From: UBA288 sp964461885
GTDB taxonomy: Archaea > Halobacteriota > Methanomicrobia > Methanomicrobiales > Methanospirillaceae
Direction: 5' to 3'
DNA: 64,000 nucleotides
Assembly: GCA_964461885.1 (NCBI GenBank)
Contig: CAYWVY010000003.1
Location: 1 to 64,000, forward strand
Below the pieces are notes generated by a model. It worked only from the letters and a program-made list of their open reading frames with translations, did no database searches and was not told the DNA's origin. The position numbers and the translations under genes are program-made. Shown one piece after another: positions 15,860 through 24,074 of the stretch (positions are counted from its first letter, which is position 1; every line of letters starts with the position of its first letter).

Positions 15860-18043
15860 TCAGACCTCGGCCCGGGCGTCGACCAGGCCGAAGCTCTCGA
15901 CCCGCGGTTCGGGCCGGTGTTCGCGGAACTGCCGGAGCCCGACCGTCAGGTCGCGCGTGAACGCGAAGTAGCCGATCTGCGTCTTCCGGCAGAGGCTGAA
16001 GGCCATCTCCATCAGCCCGCGCGGGTCGGGCCGGCGCTCGCCGAGCCAGATGTGGAAGATGTTCCCGCCGTCCACGATCGGGAAGAAGACGTGCTCGAGC
16101 TCCATCCTTTTTGTCAGCGGGACGGGGGCGCCCGGGGCGACGTGCGTCCCGTTCGTGTAGTAGATCGGCAGGTCCGTCGCGGTCCCGAGCCGGGCCAGCG
16201 CGTCCTCGAGGTCACCCTTGATCACCTTCTCGGCGTGCGGCCGGAAGCGGCGGTCGAGCAGGTCCGCGACCGCGAACCGCTGCCCGGTCGTCTCCGCGGG
16301 CGTCCGCGCGAGCGCGATCGTCATGCCGTGCTTTGCCGAGAGCTCGTGGGCGTAGAGTTCGAGCTCGGTCATGGCGCGGATGGCGAGCCTGAACGCCTCG
16401 CGGTTCTCGTGGAGCTGCGCCCCGCAGTGGTGCTGGACCATCTCGTTGACCCCGACCACCCCGATGGTGTAGACCAGCGGGTCCAGGTCGACCGCGACGG
16501 CCCCGCGCTCGCCCGTGTTCGGGTCCTTCGGCCGCTGCATCGCGAACGGCATCCGGCCGTTGCTCCGGACGTTGTTCATCCAGCGCCGCTTTATCCGGAA
16601 GGTCTCGACGGCCTTGTCCATCAGGCCCTTCAGCTCGGCGAAGAGCCGGTCGTCTGAGCCCTCGGCGATGTACGCGGCCCGCGGGCAGTTGACCGAGACC
16701 ACCTGCCAGGACCCCATCGAGAAGTGCGCCCCGTCTTTGAAGATGAGCTTGTCGTCGAAGCCCGAGTCGTTCTCAGCGAGGCTCGAGAACTGGTACGCGC
16801 AGCACTGGTAGCACGAGATCCCCTTGCCCGCGCCGCGGTACGCGGGGAGCTGGTTGTCGTAGTACGGTGTCCCGAACTTCGAGGCGAGCTCGAACGACTT
16901 CAGGTAGAGATCGCGGTACGTCGGGAGGTCCGGGTGCGCCGCGTTGAACCCCTCGTCCTCGACCATGAAGTCGGGCTCGATCGAGATCTCGGGCTTGGGG
17001 AAGTTGAACGGCTTGCCCCAGGCGTCGCCCTCGAGCATGACGTCCATCAGCCCCTGGAAGAGGAGCCTGACCTCGCGCTCGAACTCGCCGTAGACCCGGC
17101 GCGGGGCCTGCTCGCCGTCCCAGACCTTGCCCTTGTACACGCAGGGCTTGTCTTTCCAGAGCGCGGGCACGCCCGGCGAGAGCTGGACCGACGAAAAGAC
17201 GAGCTGGCCGCCCCGCGCGACCATCATCTGGGTCATCTCGTAGACGAACATCTGCATCAGCTGCTTGATCTCGTCGTACGGCATCCCCTCGAGGTACGGC
17301 GAGAGGAAGGTCAGGAAATTGTAGTAGCCCTGGCCGCCCGCGAAGTTGGTCTGGGCCGAGCCGAGCGCTTTCACCGCGTGGAGCACGGCCACCTCGGCCC
17401 TCTTCGCCGGGCCCGCGACCGATGCCTTGGTCCCGTTTCCGTCGGGCATGAGGCCGTAGTAGAGGAAGTAGCGGAGGTCCCAGTCCTGGCAGAAGGGGCG
17501 GGTCCCGAAGTACTCGAGGTCGTGGATGTGGAGGTCGCCCGAGAGGTGGTGATCCGCGATCTCGGGCGGGAGCTGGAGCAGGTACTGCTCCTTCGAGATC
17601 TTGTCGGCCTTCTTCTTATGCGAGGTCTCGGCGTTCTCCTGCAGGTTCGCGTTGTCGTGGGCCTCGAAGCCCCGCCCGACGTCGATCAGGTGGGCGTCGT
17701 AGACCGGCGTGCCCACGCGGGTGCAGACGTTCCGGTACCGGACCAGGCCACGCTCGAGCAGGACCATGTTCATGATCTCGCGGATCAGGGGGGCCGAGAG
17801 GGCGGTCAGGTTCAGCCGGCGGATCCGGTCCTCGACCTCGCGCGCGACCGCCCGCGCGGTCTCCTCGTCCGCGCCCTCGCCGTCGTAGAAGATCTCGACC
17901 AGCCGCGTCTCGACCAGGATCTGCCGGACGATCCGCTCGCGGTCCCACTCGAGGATGTGCCCGTCAGACCGCCGGACGGACGGCATGGCCGGGATCCAGA
18001 CCCCGTCGAGGGTCGCCTGGCGGCTCGGCTCCGGGGGGGTCAC
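15860..18043 (-). CDS. nrdD: Anaerobic ribonucleotide reductase NrdD lacking glycyl-radical tail
   Basis: Class III ribonucleoside-triphosphate reductase, 727 residues. An ATP-cone (about 22-112) is followed by the barrel with the double-Cys active-site loop SCYQCCAYQFSS and the VNCPRAAY strand. The family normally ends with a zinc site of four Cys and an RVxGY-type glycyl-radical loop about 60 residues after the strand seen here as GYFAFTRDLTV; in this protein only 26 unrelated Cys-free residues follow (ending LVDARAEV). No Cys-rich continuation exists in any frame down to 15704. Start is GTG at 18043, with an ATG at 17986 possible. It follows the NrdH-type redoxin by four bases. No NrdG activase is in the window. 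Confidence 0.9.
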   Translation of the reverse strand: MTPPEPSRQATLDGVWIPAMPSVRRSDGHILEWDRERIVRQILVETRLVEIFYDGEGADEETARAVAREVEDRIRRLNLTALSAPLIREIMNMVLLERGLVRYRNVCTRVGTPVYDAHLIDVGRGFEAHDNANLQENAETSHKKKADKISKEQYLLQLPPEIADHHLSGDLHIHDLEYFGTRPFCQDWDLRYFLYYGLMPDGNGTKASVAGPAKRAEVAVLHAVKALGSAQTNFAGGQGYYNFLTFLSPYLEGMPYDEIKQLMQMFVYEMTQMMVARGGQLVFSSVQLSPGVPALWKDKPCVYKGKVWDGEQAPRRVYGEFEREVRLLFQGLMDVMLEGDAWGKPFNFPKPEISIEPDFMVEDEGFNAAHPDLPTYRDLYLKSFELASKFGTPYYDNQLPAYRGAGKGISCYQCCAYQFSSLAENDSGFDDKLIFKDGAHFSMGSWQVVSVNCPRAAYIAEGSDDRLFAELKGLMDKAVETFRIKRRWMNNVRSNGRMPFAMQRPKDPNTGERGAVAVDLDPLVYTIGVVGVNEMVQHHCGAQLHENREAFRLAIRAMTELELYAHELSAKHGMTIALARTPAETTGQRFAVADLLDRRFRPHAEKVIKGDLEDALARLGTATDLPIYYTNGTHVAPGAPVPLTKRMELEHVFFPIVDGGNIFHIWLGERRPDPRGLMEMAFSLCRKTQIGYFAFTRDLTVGLRQFREHRPEPRVESFGLVDARAEV

Positions 18044-18047
18044 GGGT

Positions 18048-18308
18048 TCACGCCCCGTCGAGGACGGCGCCGACGGCTGACGGGTCCACGGCGCCCCCCC
18101 TGAAGAGCTCGGCCGACGTCAGGAATGTGTCCCCCTTCCGCAGGACGGGCGCCTCGCTCGCGAAGACGCCGTTGAGCCTTAGCTCGGTCAGCGCGGCCGC
18201 GGAGGACATGTCCTCTTCCGCGTACGCGACCCCGTGTTCGTCAAGATACGCCTTCAATAGCTCGCAGTTCGGGCAGAACTCGAGCCGGTACACGATCACC
18301 CCATCCAT
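18048..18308 (-). CDS. nrdH: NrdH-type glutaredoxin-like redoxin
   Basis: An 86-residue thioredoxin-fold redoxin with the redox motif CPNC (residues 12-15) after the first strand (VIVYRLEF), and an APVLRKGD segment corresponding to the cis-proline region. Just upstream of nrdD in the same transcript, it matches methanogen NrdD systems that take electrons from an NrdH-like redoxin rather than formate. That reductant assignment follows from the family and the gene order, not from the sequence alone. Confidence 0.85.
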   Translation of the reverse strand: MDGVIVYRLEFCPNCELLKAYLDEHGVAYAEEDMSSAAALTELRLNGVFASEAPVLRKGDTFLTSAELFRGGAVDPSAVGAVLDGA

Positions 18309-18363
18309 CTCTCAACCACCACCGTTGCGCGGGTTACCTGTTGGCCCCGGAGTATATTTTCAG

Positions 18364-19020
18364 TTATGGTATGACCCCCGGGCCGTCCGCGATGGTCCAC
18401 GAGACCGTGACCGACTCCTCGCCCTCGACGGCCTCGGGCTCGAACGAGGTCGGGGTCATCGCGCCGCGCATGGCCCGCGACTCGTACACGAGGGGCGAGG
18501 CCACGTGGATCTCGGTCCAGCCGTACTCGATCCCGGCGATCGGACCGAGCGAGACGCCGGCGGTCCCCGCGATCGTCGCGGCGTTCCGTCGCGCGGCCCC
18601 GACCGCGGCGGCGAGGAGGCGCTGCCGGAAGGCGTCGGAATCCGCGAGCTCGAACGAAACCCTGAGCTCGACGCCGGGTGCGGCGTCCGCGATCGCGTCG
18701 AGGACACCACCGGCGTCGGCGGCCCGCGGGAGCTCGAGCCGGAGGGCGTGCACGGCCGCGTACCCCTGGAAGAGCCGTTTCTGCCGCTTCGGGTCCCACT
18801 CCTCGTCGAGGGCGACCCCGAACCGCGTCGTCTTCAGGGCAGCGCGCGAAACCCCCTGCGCTTCCAGTGCGGCGCGGATCGCTTCGACCTCGATCGCGGC
18901 CCGCTCGACCGCGTCCGCGTAGTCCGTGGACCGCCCCCTGACCTGGAACCCGAGCACGGTCAGATCGGGATCGGCCCGGAGCCTGCCGCGTCCCTGGACG
19001 CGGATCATCGCATCGCCCAT
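18364..19020 (-). CDS. SIMPL domain protein (DUF541)
   Basis: A 218-residue SIMPL-domain protein. Features include the opening strand IRVQGRGRLRADPDLTVLGFQV, the helix-rich LEAQGVSRAALKTTRFGV, the conserved aromatic FQGYAAVHALRLEL, and a tail with the family pattern of residues after an internal GAARRNAATIAG. Many homologues carry a signal peptide; none is visible here, so this one may be cytoplasmic. Start at ATG 19020; ATG 19008 is an alternative. Functions proposed for relatives include outer-surface oligomers and stress response, but the role here is unknown. It is divergent from the flippase gene. Confidence 0.85.
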   Translation of the reverse strand: MGDAMIRVQGRGRLRADPDLTVLGFQVRGRSTDYADAVERAAIEVEAIRAALEAQGVSRAALKTTRFGVALDEEWDPKRQKRLFQGYAAVHALRLELPRAADAGGVLDAIADAAPGVELRVSFELADSDAFRQRLLAAAVGAARRNAATIAGTAGVSLGPIAGIEYGWTEIHVASPLVYESRAMRGAMTPTSFEPEAVEGEESVTVSWTIADGPGVIP

Positions 19021-19101
19021 GCCTGAGCGTGGTGCGTTCGCGCTCTTCAAGGGATCGCCCGTGCACACGCTTATGCGCCCGCCGCCCTGCATAGTACTTG
19101 C

Positions 19102-20550
19102 GTGCGCTCCCGCCTCGCCCGGCTCATGGCGGTCTCGCCGGTCCGCCGGCAGTCCCTGATCGGGCTCTTCGCGACCATCGGCTCGACCCTGCTCGGGTTC
19201 GTCGCGACCGTGTACATCGCGCACGCGGCCGGCGCCGAGGCCCTCGGAGCCTTCTACCTCCTCTCGGCCTACCTCGGCTTCCTCCTCCTCGCCTCGGACC
19301 CGGGCCTGGGCGGGGCCGCTGCCCAGCGGATCGCCGAACGCAACGAGCCGGCCGCGCACTTCTCGGCGTACGCGATCATCCGCGTCGCGCTCGCGCTGGC
19401 CGTCGCGGCCGGGCTCGTAGCGGCAGGCCCCCTATTCGTCGACCTCGGGGCCTCGGGCCTCTTCCCCTGGCTCGTCCTCGCGCTGCTCGCCGCGACCCTC
19501 GCCGGGATCGTCGCGACCGGGGTCTGGGCGACCGGGCAGGCCGGGATCGGCCAGGTGGCCGAGCTCGTCGGCGTCGGGGCGCGGGTCGCGATCCAGGTCG
19601 CCGCCGTCGCGGCCGGGTACGGCGCGGCGGGCCTCGCGGGCGGATTCGTGGCGGGCACGCTCGCGGCCGCGCTCGTCAACCTCCGCTTCCTGCCCCTGCG
19701 GCCCGTCCGCTTCGGTGCCCGCCACGTCGCCTCGCTCGCGCCGTTCGCGCTCTGGTCGTTCCTGATCACGCTCGTGGCAGTCGTCAGCGCGAACGCGGAC
19801 ACGGTCCTGATCGGCCACCTCCTCTCGGATCGCGAGGTCGCACTCTACCGGATCCCGCTCCAGCTCGCGGCCCTCGCGGTCCTCTCGACCATGCCACTCC
19901 GGGCCTCGCTCGCGCCCCGGATCGCGGGCTGGACGAAGGCCGGCGCACTTGACGAGGCGGCGGCGGCCCTGGCCCGGGCCTGGACCTTCGCCCTGCTGCT
20001 CGCGGTGCCGGCCGCCGTCGGCGGGCTCCTGCTCGCGGACCGGCTTCTCTACTTCCTCTACGGCGCCGAATTCGCCGGGGCCGCCCCCGCGCTCTCCGTC
20101 CTCTTTCTCGCCCAGCTCGTCTCGGTCGGCTCCCTGCTCGAGGGGATGGCTCTCTCGGCCGTCGGGCGGCCGCGCGGGGCCTTCGCGGCGGCCGGCGCCG
20201 GGGCCGTGGTACTCGTCATCGGCGACCTCGCCCTGATCCCCGTCTGCGGCGTTGCGGGCGCGGCCCTGGCCCTCCTCGCCTCGACGGCGGTCGCGACCGT
20301 CCTCGCCCGGCTCCTGCTCCGCCGGACGGTCCGGGTCCGGCTCGAGCGCCGCCCCCTTGGCGCCATCGCGTTCGGGGCCGGGCTGATGGCCGGCGCCGTG
20401 CTCGCGTACCGGGCCGTGCTGCCCCCCGACTCCCTGCTCCTCCTGGTCGGCGCGGTCGCGCTCGGGGCCGTGGTCTACCTCGGCGCGGTCCTCGCGCTTG
20501 ACCCGACGATCCGGGCCGAGGTGGCCGGCCTCGCGCGGGCCGTTCTCTAG
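19102..20550 (+). CDS. Polysaccharide/oligosaccharide flippase (MOP superfamily)
   Basis: A 482-residue integral membrane protein with about 14 hydrophobic helices, the pattern of polysaccharide-biosynthesis flippases (Wzx/RfbX) that move lipid-linked glycans across the membrane. The amphipathic start and the long first helix (LIGLFATIGSTLLGFVATVY) are typical, as is the ANADTVLIGHLLS segment near residue 233 that marks helix 7 of these exporters. It starts at GTG 19102. The next gene (ThpR) follows closely on the same strand but is functionally unrelated. N-glycan or S-layer glycosylation export is likely but no glycosyltransferases are nearby. Confidence 0.88.
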   Translation: MRSRLARLMAVSPVRRQSLIGLFATIGSTLLGFVATVYIAHAAGAEALGAFYLLSAYLGFLLLASDPGLGGAAAQRIAERNEPAAHFSAYAIIRVALALAVAAGLVAAGPLFVDLGASGLFPWLVLALLAATLAGIVATGVWATGQAGIGQVAELVGVGARVAIQVAAVAAGYGAAGLAGGFVAGTLAAALVNLRFLPLRPVRFGARHVASLAPFALWSFLITLVAVVSANADTVLIGHLLSDREVALYRIPLQLAALAVLSTMPLRASLAPRIAGWTKAGALDEAAAALARAWTFALLLAVPAAVGGLLLADRLLYFLYGAEFAGAAPALSVLFLAQLVSVGSLLEGMALSAVGRPRGAFAAAGAGAVVLVIGDLALIPVCGVAGAALALLASTAVATVLARLLLRRTVRVRLERRPLGAIAFGAGLMAGAVLAYRAVLPPDSLLLLVGAVALGAVVYLGAVLALDPTIRAEVAGLARAVL

Positions 20551-20601
20551 GTGCGGGTCGACCGATCCTGCTTTGTACCGGGCGCGCCCACACTCTCCCC
20601 C

Positions 20602-21141
20602 ATGGTGCGGACGTTCGTCGCAGTCGACCTCCCGGAGGAGATGCGGGCCCGGATCGCCGATACCGCGCAGGTCCTTCGCGGCTCGGAGGCACGGCTCACT
20701 TTCGTGGCCCCGGCCCAGATCCACGTCACGCTCGCGTTCCTCGGCGAGGTCGATCCCGAACGGATCCCGGCTGTCGCAACCGCGCTCGAGGCTGTCCGGC
20801 CGGCCTCATTCGACCTTGCCGTCGGCCCGATCGCGGGGAACAGCCGGTCGTCCCCGCGGACGATCTGGTGCCCGTGCACCGACGACGGCGCGCTCGCCGC
20901 GCTCGCCGGGGCCGTGGGCGCCGCAATCGAACCGCTCGGCTTTCCCCACGAGCGGCGCCCCTTCCGGGGCCACGCGACGGTCGCGCGGGTCAGGGCCTTC
21001 CACCCCTCCCTCCTCGACGGGCTCGCGGCCCTGCCCCGCGACGGCTTCGGGATCTTCAGGGTCGAGCGCTTCCGGCTCAAGAAGTCCACACTCACGCCGC
21101 AGGGTCCCGTATACGAGGACCTCGCGGAGGTGGTCCTCTGA
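20602..21141 (+). CDS. thpR: RNA 2',3'-cyclic phosphodiesterase (ThpR/LigT)
   Basis: A 179-residue 2H phosphoesterase. The two signature motifs are HVTLAFLG (H41) and HATVARV (H124), and the opening VRTFVAVDLPEE is diagnostic. Archaeal members hydrolyse 2',3'-cyclic phosphates and can ligate tRNA halves in vitro. ATG 20602 is chosen because the family begins with this strand; upstream codons in frame are not conserved. Its stop overlaps the apparent CTG start of the CCA-adding enzyme, and the pair of tRNA-related enzymes is a recurrent archaeal neighbourhood. Confidence 0.93.
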   Translation: MVRTFVAVDLPEEMRARIADTAQVLRGSEARLTFVAPAQIHVTLAFLGEVDPERIPAVATALEAVRPASFDLAVGPIAGNSRSSPRTIWCPCTDDGALAALAGAVGAAIEPLGFPHERRPFRGHATVARVRAFHPSLLDGLAALPRDGFGIFRVERFRLKKSTLTPQGPVYEDLAEVVL

Positions 21142-22502
21142 CCGACGAGATCCGCGCGGCCGTCCTGGCCGAGATCCGGCCGCGGCCGGACGAGCTCGCC
21201 CACCTCCAGGGCGTGATCGACCGGCTCGTGCCCGCCATCGAGGCCCGGGGCGCCGGCGCCATGGTCGTCGGCTCGGCCTCGCGCGGAACCTGGGTCCGCG
21301 GCGACCGCGACCTCGACCTCTTCCTCCTCTTCCCGCCCGGGCTCGACCGCGACTCCCTGGAGCGCGACGGGCTCGCCATGGCCCGCGCCATCGCCCTGGA
21401 GTTCGGCGACGGCTACCGCGAGAAGTACGCCGAGCACCCGTACATCAACGCGATCGTGGACGGGATCGACGTGGACCTGGTCCCGTGCTACTGCGTGGCC
21501 TCCGCGACCGAGATCCAGAGCGCGGTCGACCGGACCCCGTTCCACACGCGGTACGTCGCCGAACGGATCGCTGGGCTCGTGGACGACGTCCTGCTCCTCA
21601 AGCAGTTCACCAAGGCCGGCGGGGTCTACGGCTCGGACCAGATGACCGAGGGGTTCGCCGGGTACCTCTGCGAGCTCCTGGTCCTCCGGTACGGCTCGTT
21701 CGGGGGCGTGCTCGCGGGCGCGACCGGCTGGCGGCCGGGGATCGTGATCGACCTCGAGGGGCATGCCGCGAAACGGTTCGAGGAGCCGCTCGTGGTGATC
21801 GACCCGGTCGACCCGAACAGGAACGTCTCGGCCTCGGTCTCGCTCTCGAAGATGATGGCCTTTGTCGAGCTCGCCCGGGGCTACCTCGCGGCCCCGTCGG
21901 CCGCGTTCTTCGCGGTCCGGCCCGACCCCCCGGTGGAGGCCGGAGCGTTCGCGAACGCGCTCGCCGAGCGCGGGACCGCGCTCTACGCCCTCCGGTTCCC
22001 GACCCCGAACCTGATCGAGGACGTGGTCGTGCCCCAGCTCCGCAAGAGCCTGGACGGTCTCGTCCAGCTCCTCGCCCGGCACGGCTTCGCCGTCAACCGG
22101 GCGGACTGCGAGATGGGCCCCGAGCACTGCCTGCTCGTCTTCGAGCTGCTGGTCGACACCCTCCCGGCGGTCGCGCGCCACCAGGGTCCGCCGCTCTGGA
22201 ACGGCGAGAATGCGGCGAAGTTCCGCGAGAAGTACGAGAACCCGCCCGCCGCCGGGCCGTTCGCGGGCCCGTTCATCGAGGACGGCCGGTACGTGGTCGA
22301 GGTCCCGCGCCGTTACCGGACGGCCGGGGCCCTGCTCGGGTCAGACGAGATCCTCGGGGTCTCGCTCGGCAAGAATGTCCGGCGGGCCCTCGCCGACCGC
22401 GAGCTCCTGTCCGGCCGGGACTGCTGGTCCGCGGAGTTCTCCCCGTTCCTCGGGGCCTTTCTCGACCCGGCCTCGCCACTCATCCGGATCGGGCGCGGCT
22501 AG
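21138..22502 (+). CDS. cca: CCA tRNA nucleotidyltransferase (archaeal class I), CTG start
   Basis: The archaeal CCA-adding enzyme, 454 residues, which builds or repairs the tRNA 3'-CCA end. The class I nucleotidyltransferase signature is GSASRGT (45-51) with the metal aspartates D58 and D60 in DRDLDLF; the rest shows the tRNA-binding central and tail domains. The family N-terminus (a helix like EIRAAVLAEIRPRPDEL) is in frame only from a CTG at 21138, eight bases behind GGAGGTG and overlapping the ThpR stop as CTGA. No ATG, GTG or TTG is nearby; the next ATG (21261) would cut into the active site. Confidence 0.92.
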   Translation: MTDEIRAAVLAEIRPRPDELAHLQGVIDRLVPAIEARGAGAMVVGSASRGTWVRGDRDLDLFLLFPPGLDRDSLERDGLAMARAIALEFGDGYREKYAEHPYINAIVDGIDVDLVPCYCVASATEIQSAVDRTPFHTRYVAERIAGLVDDVLLLKQFTKAGGVYGSDQMTEGFAGYLCELLVLRYGSFGGVLAGATGWRPGIVIDLEGHAAKRFEEPLVVIDPVDPNRNVSASVSLSKMMAFVELARGYLAAPSAAFFAVRPDPPVEAGAFANALAERGTALYALRFPTPNLIEDVVVPQLRKSLDGLVQLLARHGFAVNRADCEMGPEHCLLVFELLVDTLPAVARHQGPPLWNGENAAKFREKYENPPAAGPFAGPFIEDGRYVVEVPRRYRTAGALLGSDEILGVSLGKNVRRALADRELLSGRDCWSAEFSPFLGAFLDPASPLIRIGRG

Positions 22503-22503
22503 G

Positions 22504-23712
22504 CTACTTTATGCCCGCTCGCCACCGCGTCAGGGGTGACCAGCGGACGAACCGGGAGGCCGGCGGGGTCAGCCCCGTCGCCGTCCCGGTGCCGATGGCG
22601 GCCCGCGTACCCTTCGGTTCGGCGACCGTGCGGCCCGCGCCGCCGGAGATCCCGGTCGGCGGGTTCAGCGGGATGGCGCCGACGACGTACCGGCGCGTGC
22701 CGAAGCGGGAGCCCGGCTGCACGGGCGTCGCCGTCGGCACGGGGGTCACTTCGGCCACGGGCGCCGTCGTGATCGGGCCGGCGTCCAGGGACGCGGTGTA
22801 GATGTCCCAGTTCCCGTTTCGGTCCGTCTCCCAGACGATCCGGGTCCCATCGATCTCGGGGTCCTGGTCCGCGACGTCGACCCCGTTCGCGGTGATCTGT
22901 GTGCCCGTCTCGAAGTTCATGCTGTAGACCCAGATCTCGGGCCCGGTTCCCTCGACCTCGAGCACGACCCGGGCGCCGTCGATCCGCTGGCCCAGGTGGC
23001 TCCCCGCGCCCACCTCGATGGCCCGGGGCAGACCGCCCGTGATCGCGTGGCTGTAAGCCCTCCGGTTTCCCGGCTCCCCGGCGAGGTAGGTCACCGCGCC
23101 GCCGCCGAGGTCCGGGCTCGAGGGGCGGCCCGCCGGGGCGATGCGGTAGGTCGAGAGCGAGGCGTAGTCGTAGACGGCGAGGGACGTCCCGCCATCCGCC
23201 CCCTCAGAGACCCAGATCACCTGGTTGCCGTCGACCGAGGGGGAGTGCTGGTCCCCGGTCGAGGTCATCAGGGTCTCGACCCCCGTTTCGAGGTCGCGGT
23301 GATAGACGTCCCAGTCGCTCCCCCGTCGGTCCTGCCAGACGACCCGGTTGCCGGAGATCCTCGGGCGGGACCGCTCGCCGGGAGCGGCCGCGACCGTCGT
23401 TGTCGCCCCCGTGCCGAGCTCGTAGAGCAGGATGGTGGCGGCCCCGGACTGGTACACGATCCGGCCCCCGTCGATGTCGGGGTTCGTCTCGTCCGCGGCC
23501 GACGAGCTGACCCGCGTCTCGACCCCCGTCTCCAGGTCCTTCATGTAGATGTCACGGTTGCCGTGCCGGGAGTCCTCCCAGGCTACGACGTTTCCCGAGA
23601 CCACGGCGTTCCTCTGGTCGGCGGGGTCGATGCAGACCGGTGTCTCCGCCCCGGAAAAGACCGCGAGGGCGGCCGCCAGGACGACCAGGATCGCGAATCG
23701 ATGGACGTTCAT
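22504..23712 (-). CDS. Secreted TolB-like beta-propeller protein
   Basis: A 402-residue exported protein with a signal peptide (FAILVVLAAALAVFSGA) followed by repeated blades of about 45 residues of the pattern DIDGGRIVYQS or GNRDIYMKDLETGVE, as in TolB/WD40-like propellers of methanogen surface proteins. At least six blades can be counted up to residue 310. A Pro/Thr-rich linker then leads to a basic C-terminus (FVRWSPLTRWRAGIK) without an evident sorting signal. It starts at ATG 23712, preceded by GGAGAAAGG and a TATA-like TTATTATC. The function, probably protein or ligand binding at the surface, is not defined. Confidence 0.85.
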   Translation of the reverse strand: MNVHRFAILVVLAAALAVFSGAETPVCIDPADQRNAVVSGNVVAWEDSRHGNRDIYMKDLETGVETRVSSSAADETNPDIDGGRIVYQSGAATILLYELGTGATTTVAAAPGERSRPRISGNRVVWQDRRGSDWDVYHRDLETGVETLMTSTGDQHSPSVDGNQVIWVSEGADGGTSLAVYDYASLSTYRIAPAGRPSSPDLGGGAVTYLAGEPGNRRAYSHAITGGLPRAIEVGAGSHLGQRIDGARVVLEVEGTGPEIWVYSMNFETGTQITANGVDVADQDPEIDGTRIVWETDRNGNWDIYTASLDAGPITTAPVAEVTPVPTATPVQPGSRFGTRRYVVGAIPLNPPTGISGGAGRTVAEPKGTRAAIGTGTATGLTPPASRFVRWSPLTRWRAGIK

Positions 23713-23771
23713 CGCCTTTCTCCACGTATGACTTGATAATAACGATTTCGTTGTTGTCGGCGCGGCAGCGG

Positions 23772-23962
23772 TTACCAGACCGTCCAGGAGGCGACGCTCG
23801 TGGCCACGATGGCCGCGAGCCCGGGAACCCGCTTGAGGTCTCGAGGACGAGCGGGGTGGTCAGCCCCGTACCTTCAGCGACCAGCCTGTCGACCGCGGCG
23901 CTGAGCCCGGAGGTCAGAACGAGGAAGAGTGCGACCGCGAAGTGGTCGTCAGGCCGTGCCAT
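23772..23962 (-). pseudogene. Small membrane protein gene with frameshift
   Basis: From ATG 23962 the minus strand encodes MARPDDHFAVALFLVLTS and continues as a plausible hydrophobic protein to about PLVLE; after about 23840 a one-base change of frame gives LKRVPGLAAIVATSVASWTV and a stop at 23772, a second hydrophobic helix. Read without the shift, the frame continues into non-hydrophobic, Arg/Pro-rich residues. The two halves together make a credible protein of about 62 residues with two membrane segments. Family unknown; error versus decay is open. Confidence 0.4.
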
Positions 23963-24074
23963 GGTCGCCCTCTCGCAGTCGCCCCTCCCGGGAACGAAAA
24001 ACTCTCCGAAACCTGCGCAGCCCGGGCCGACCCTGAGAATAACCATTATCCACCGGCCCCGCGGATCACTTCTC

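Noticed and set aside
16724..18103. 459-codon open frame opposite nrdD
   Set aside because: Antisense artefact of GC-rich codon use; the nrdD reading has all family motifs.
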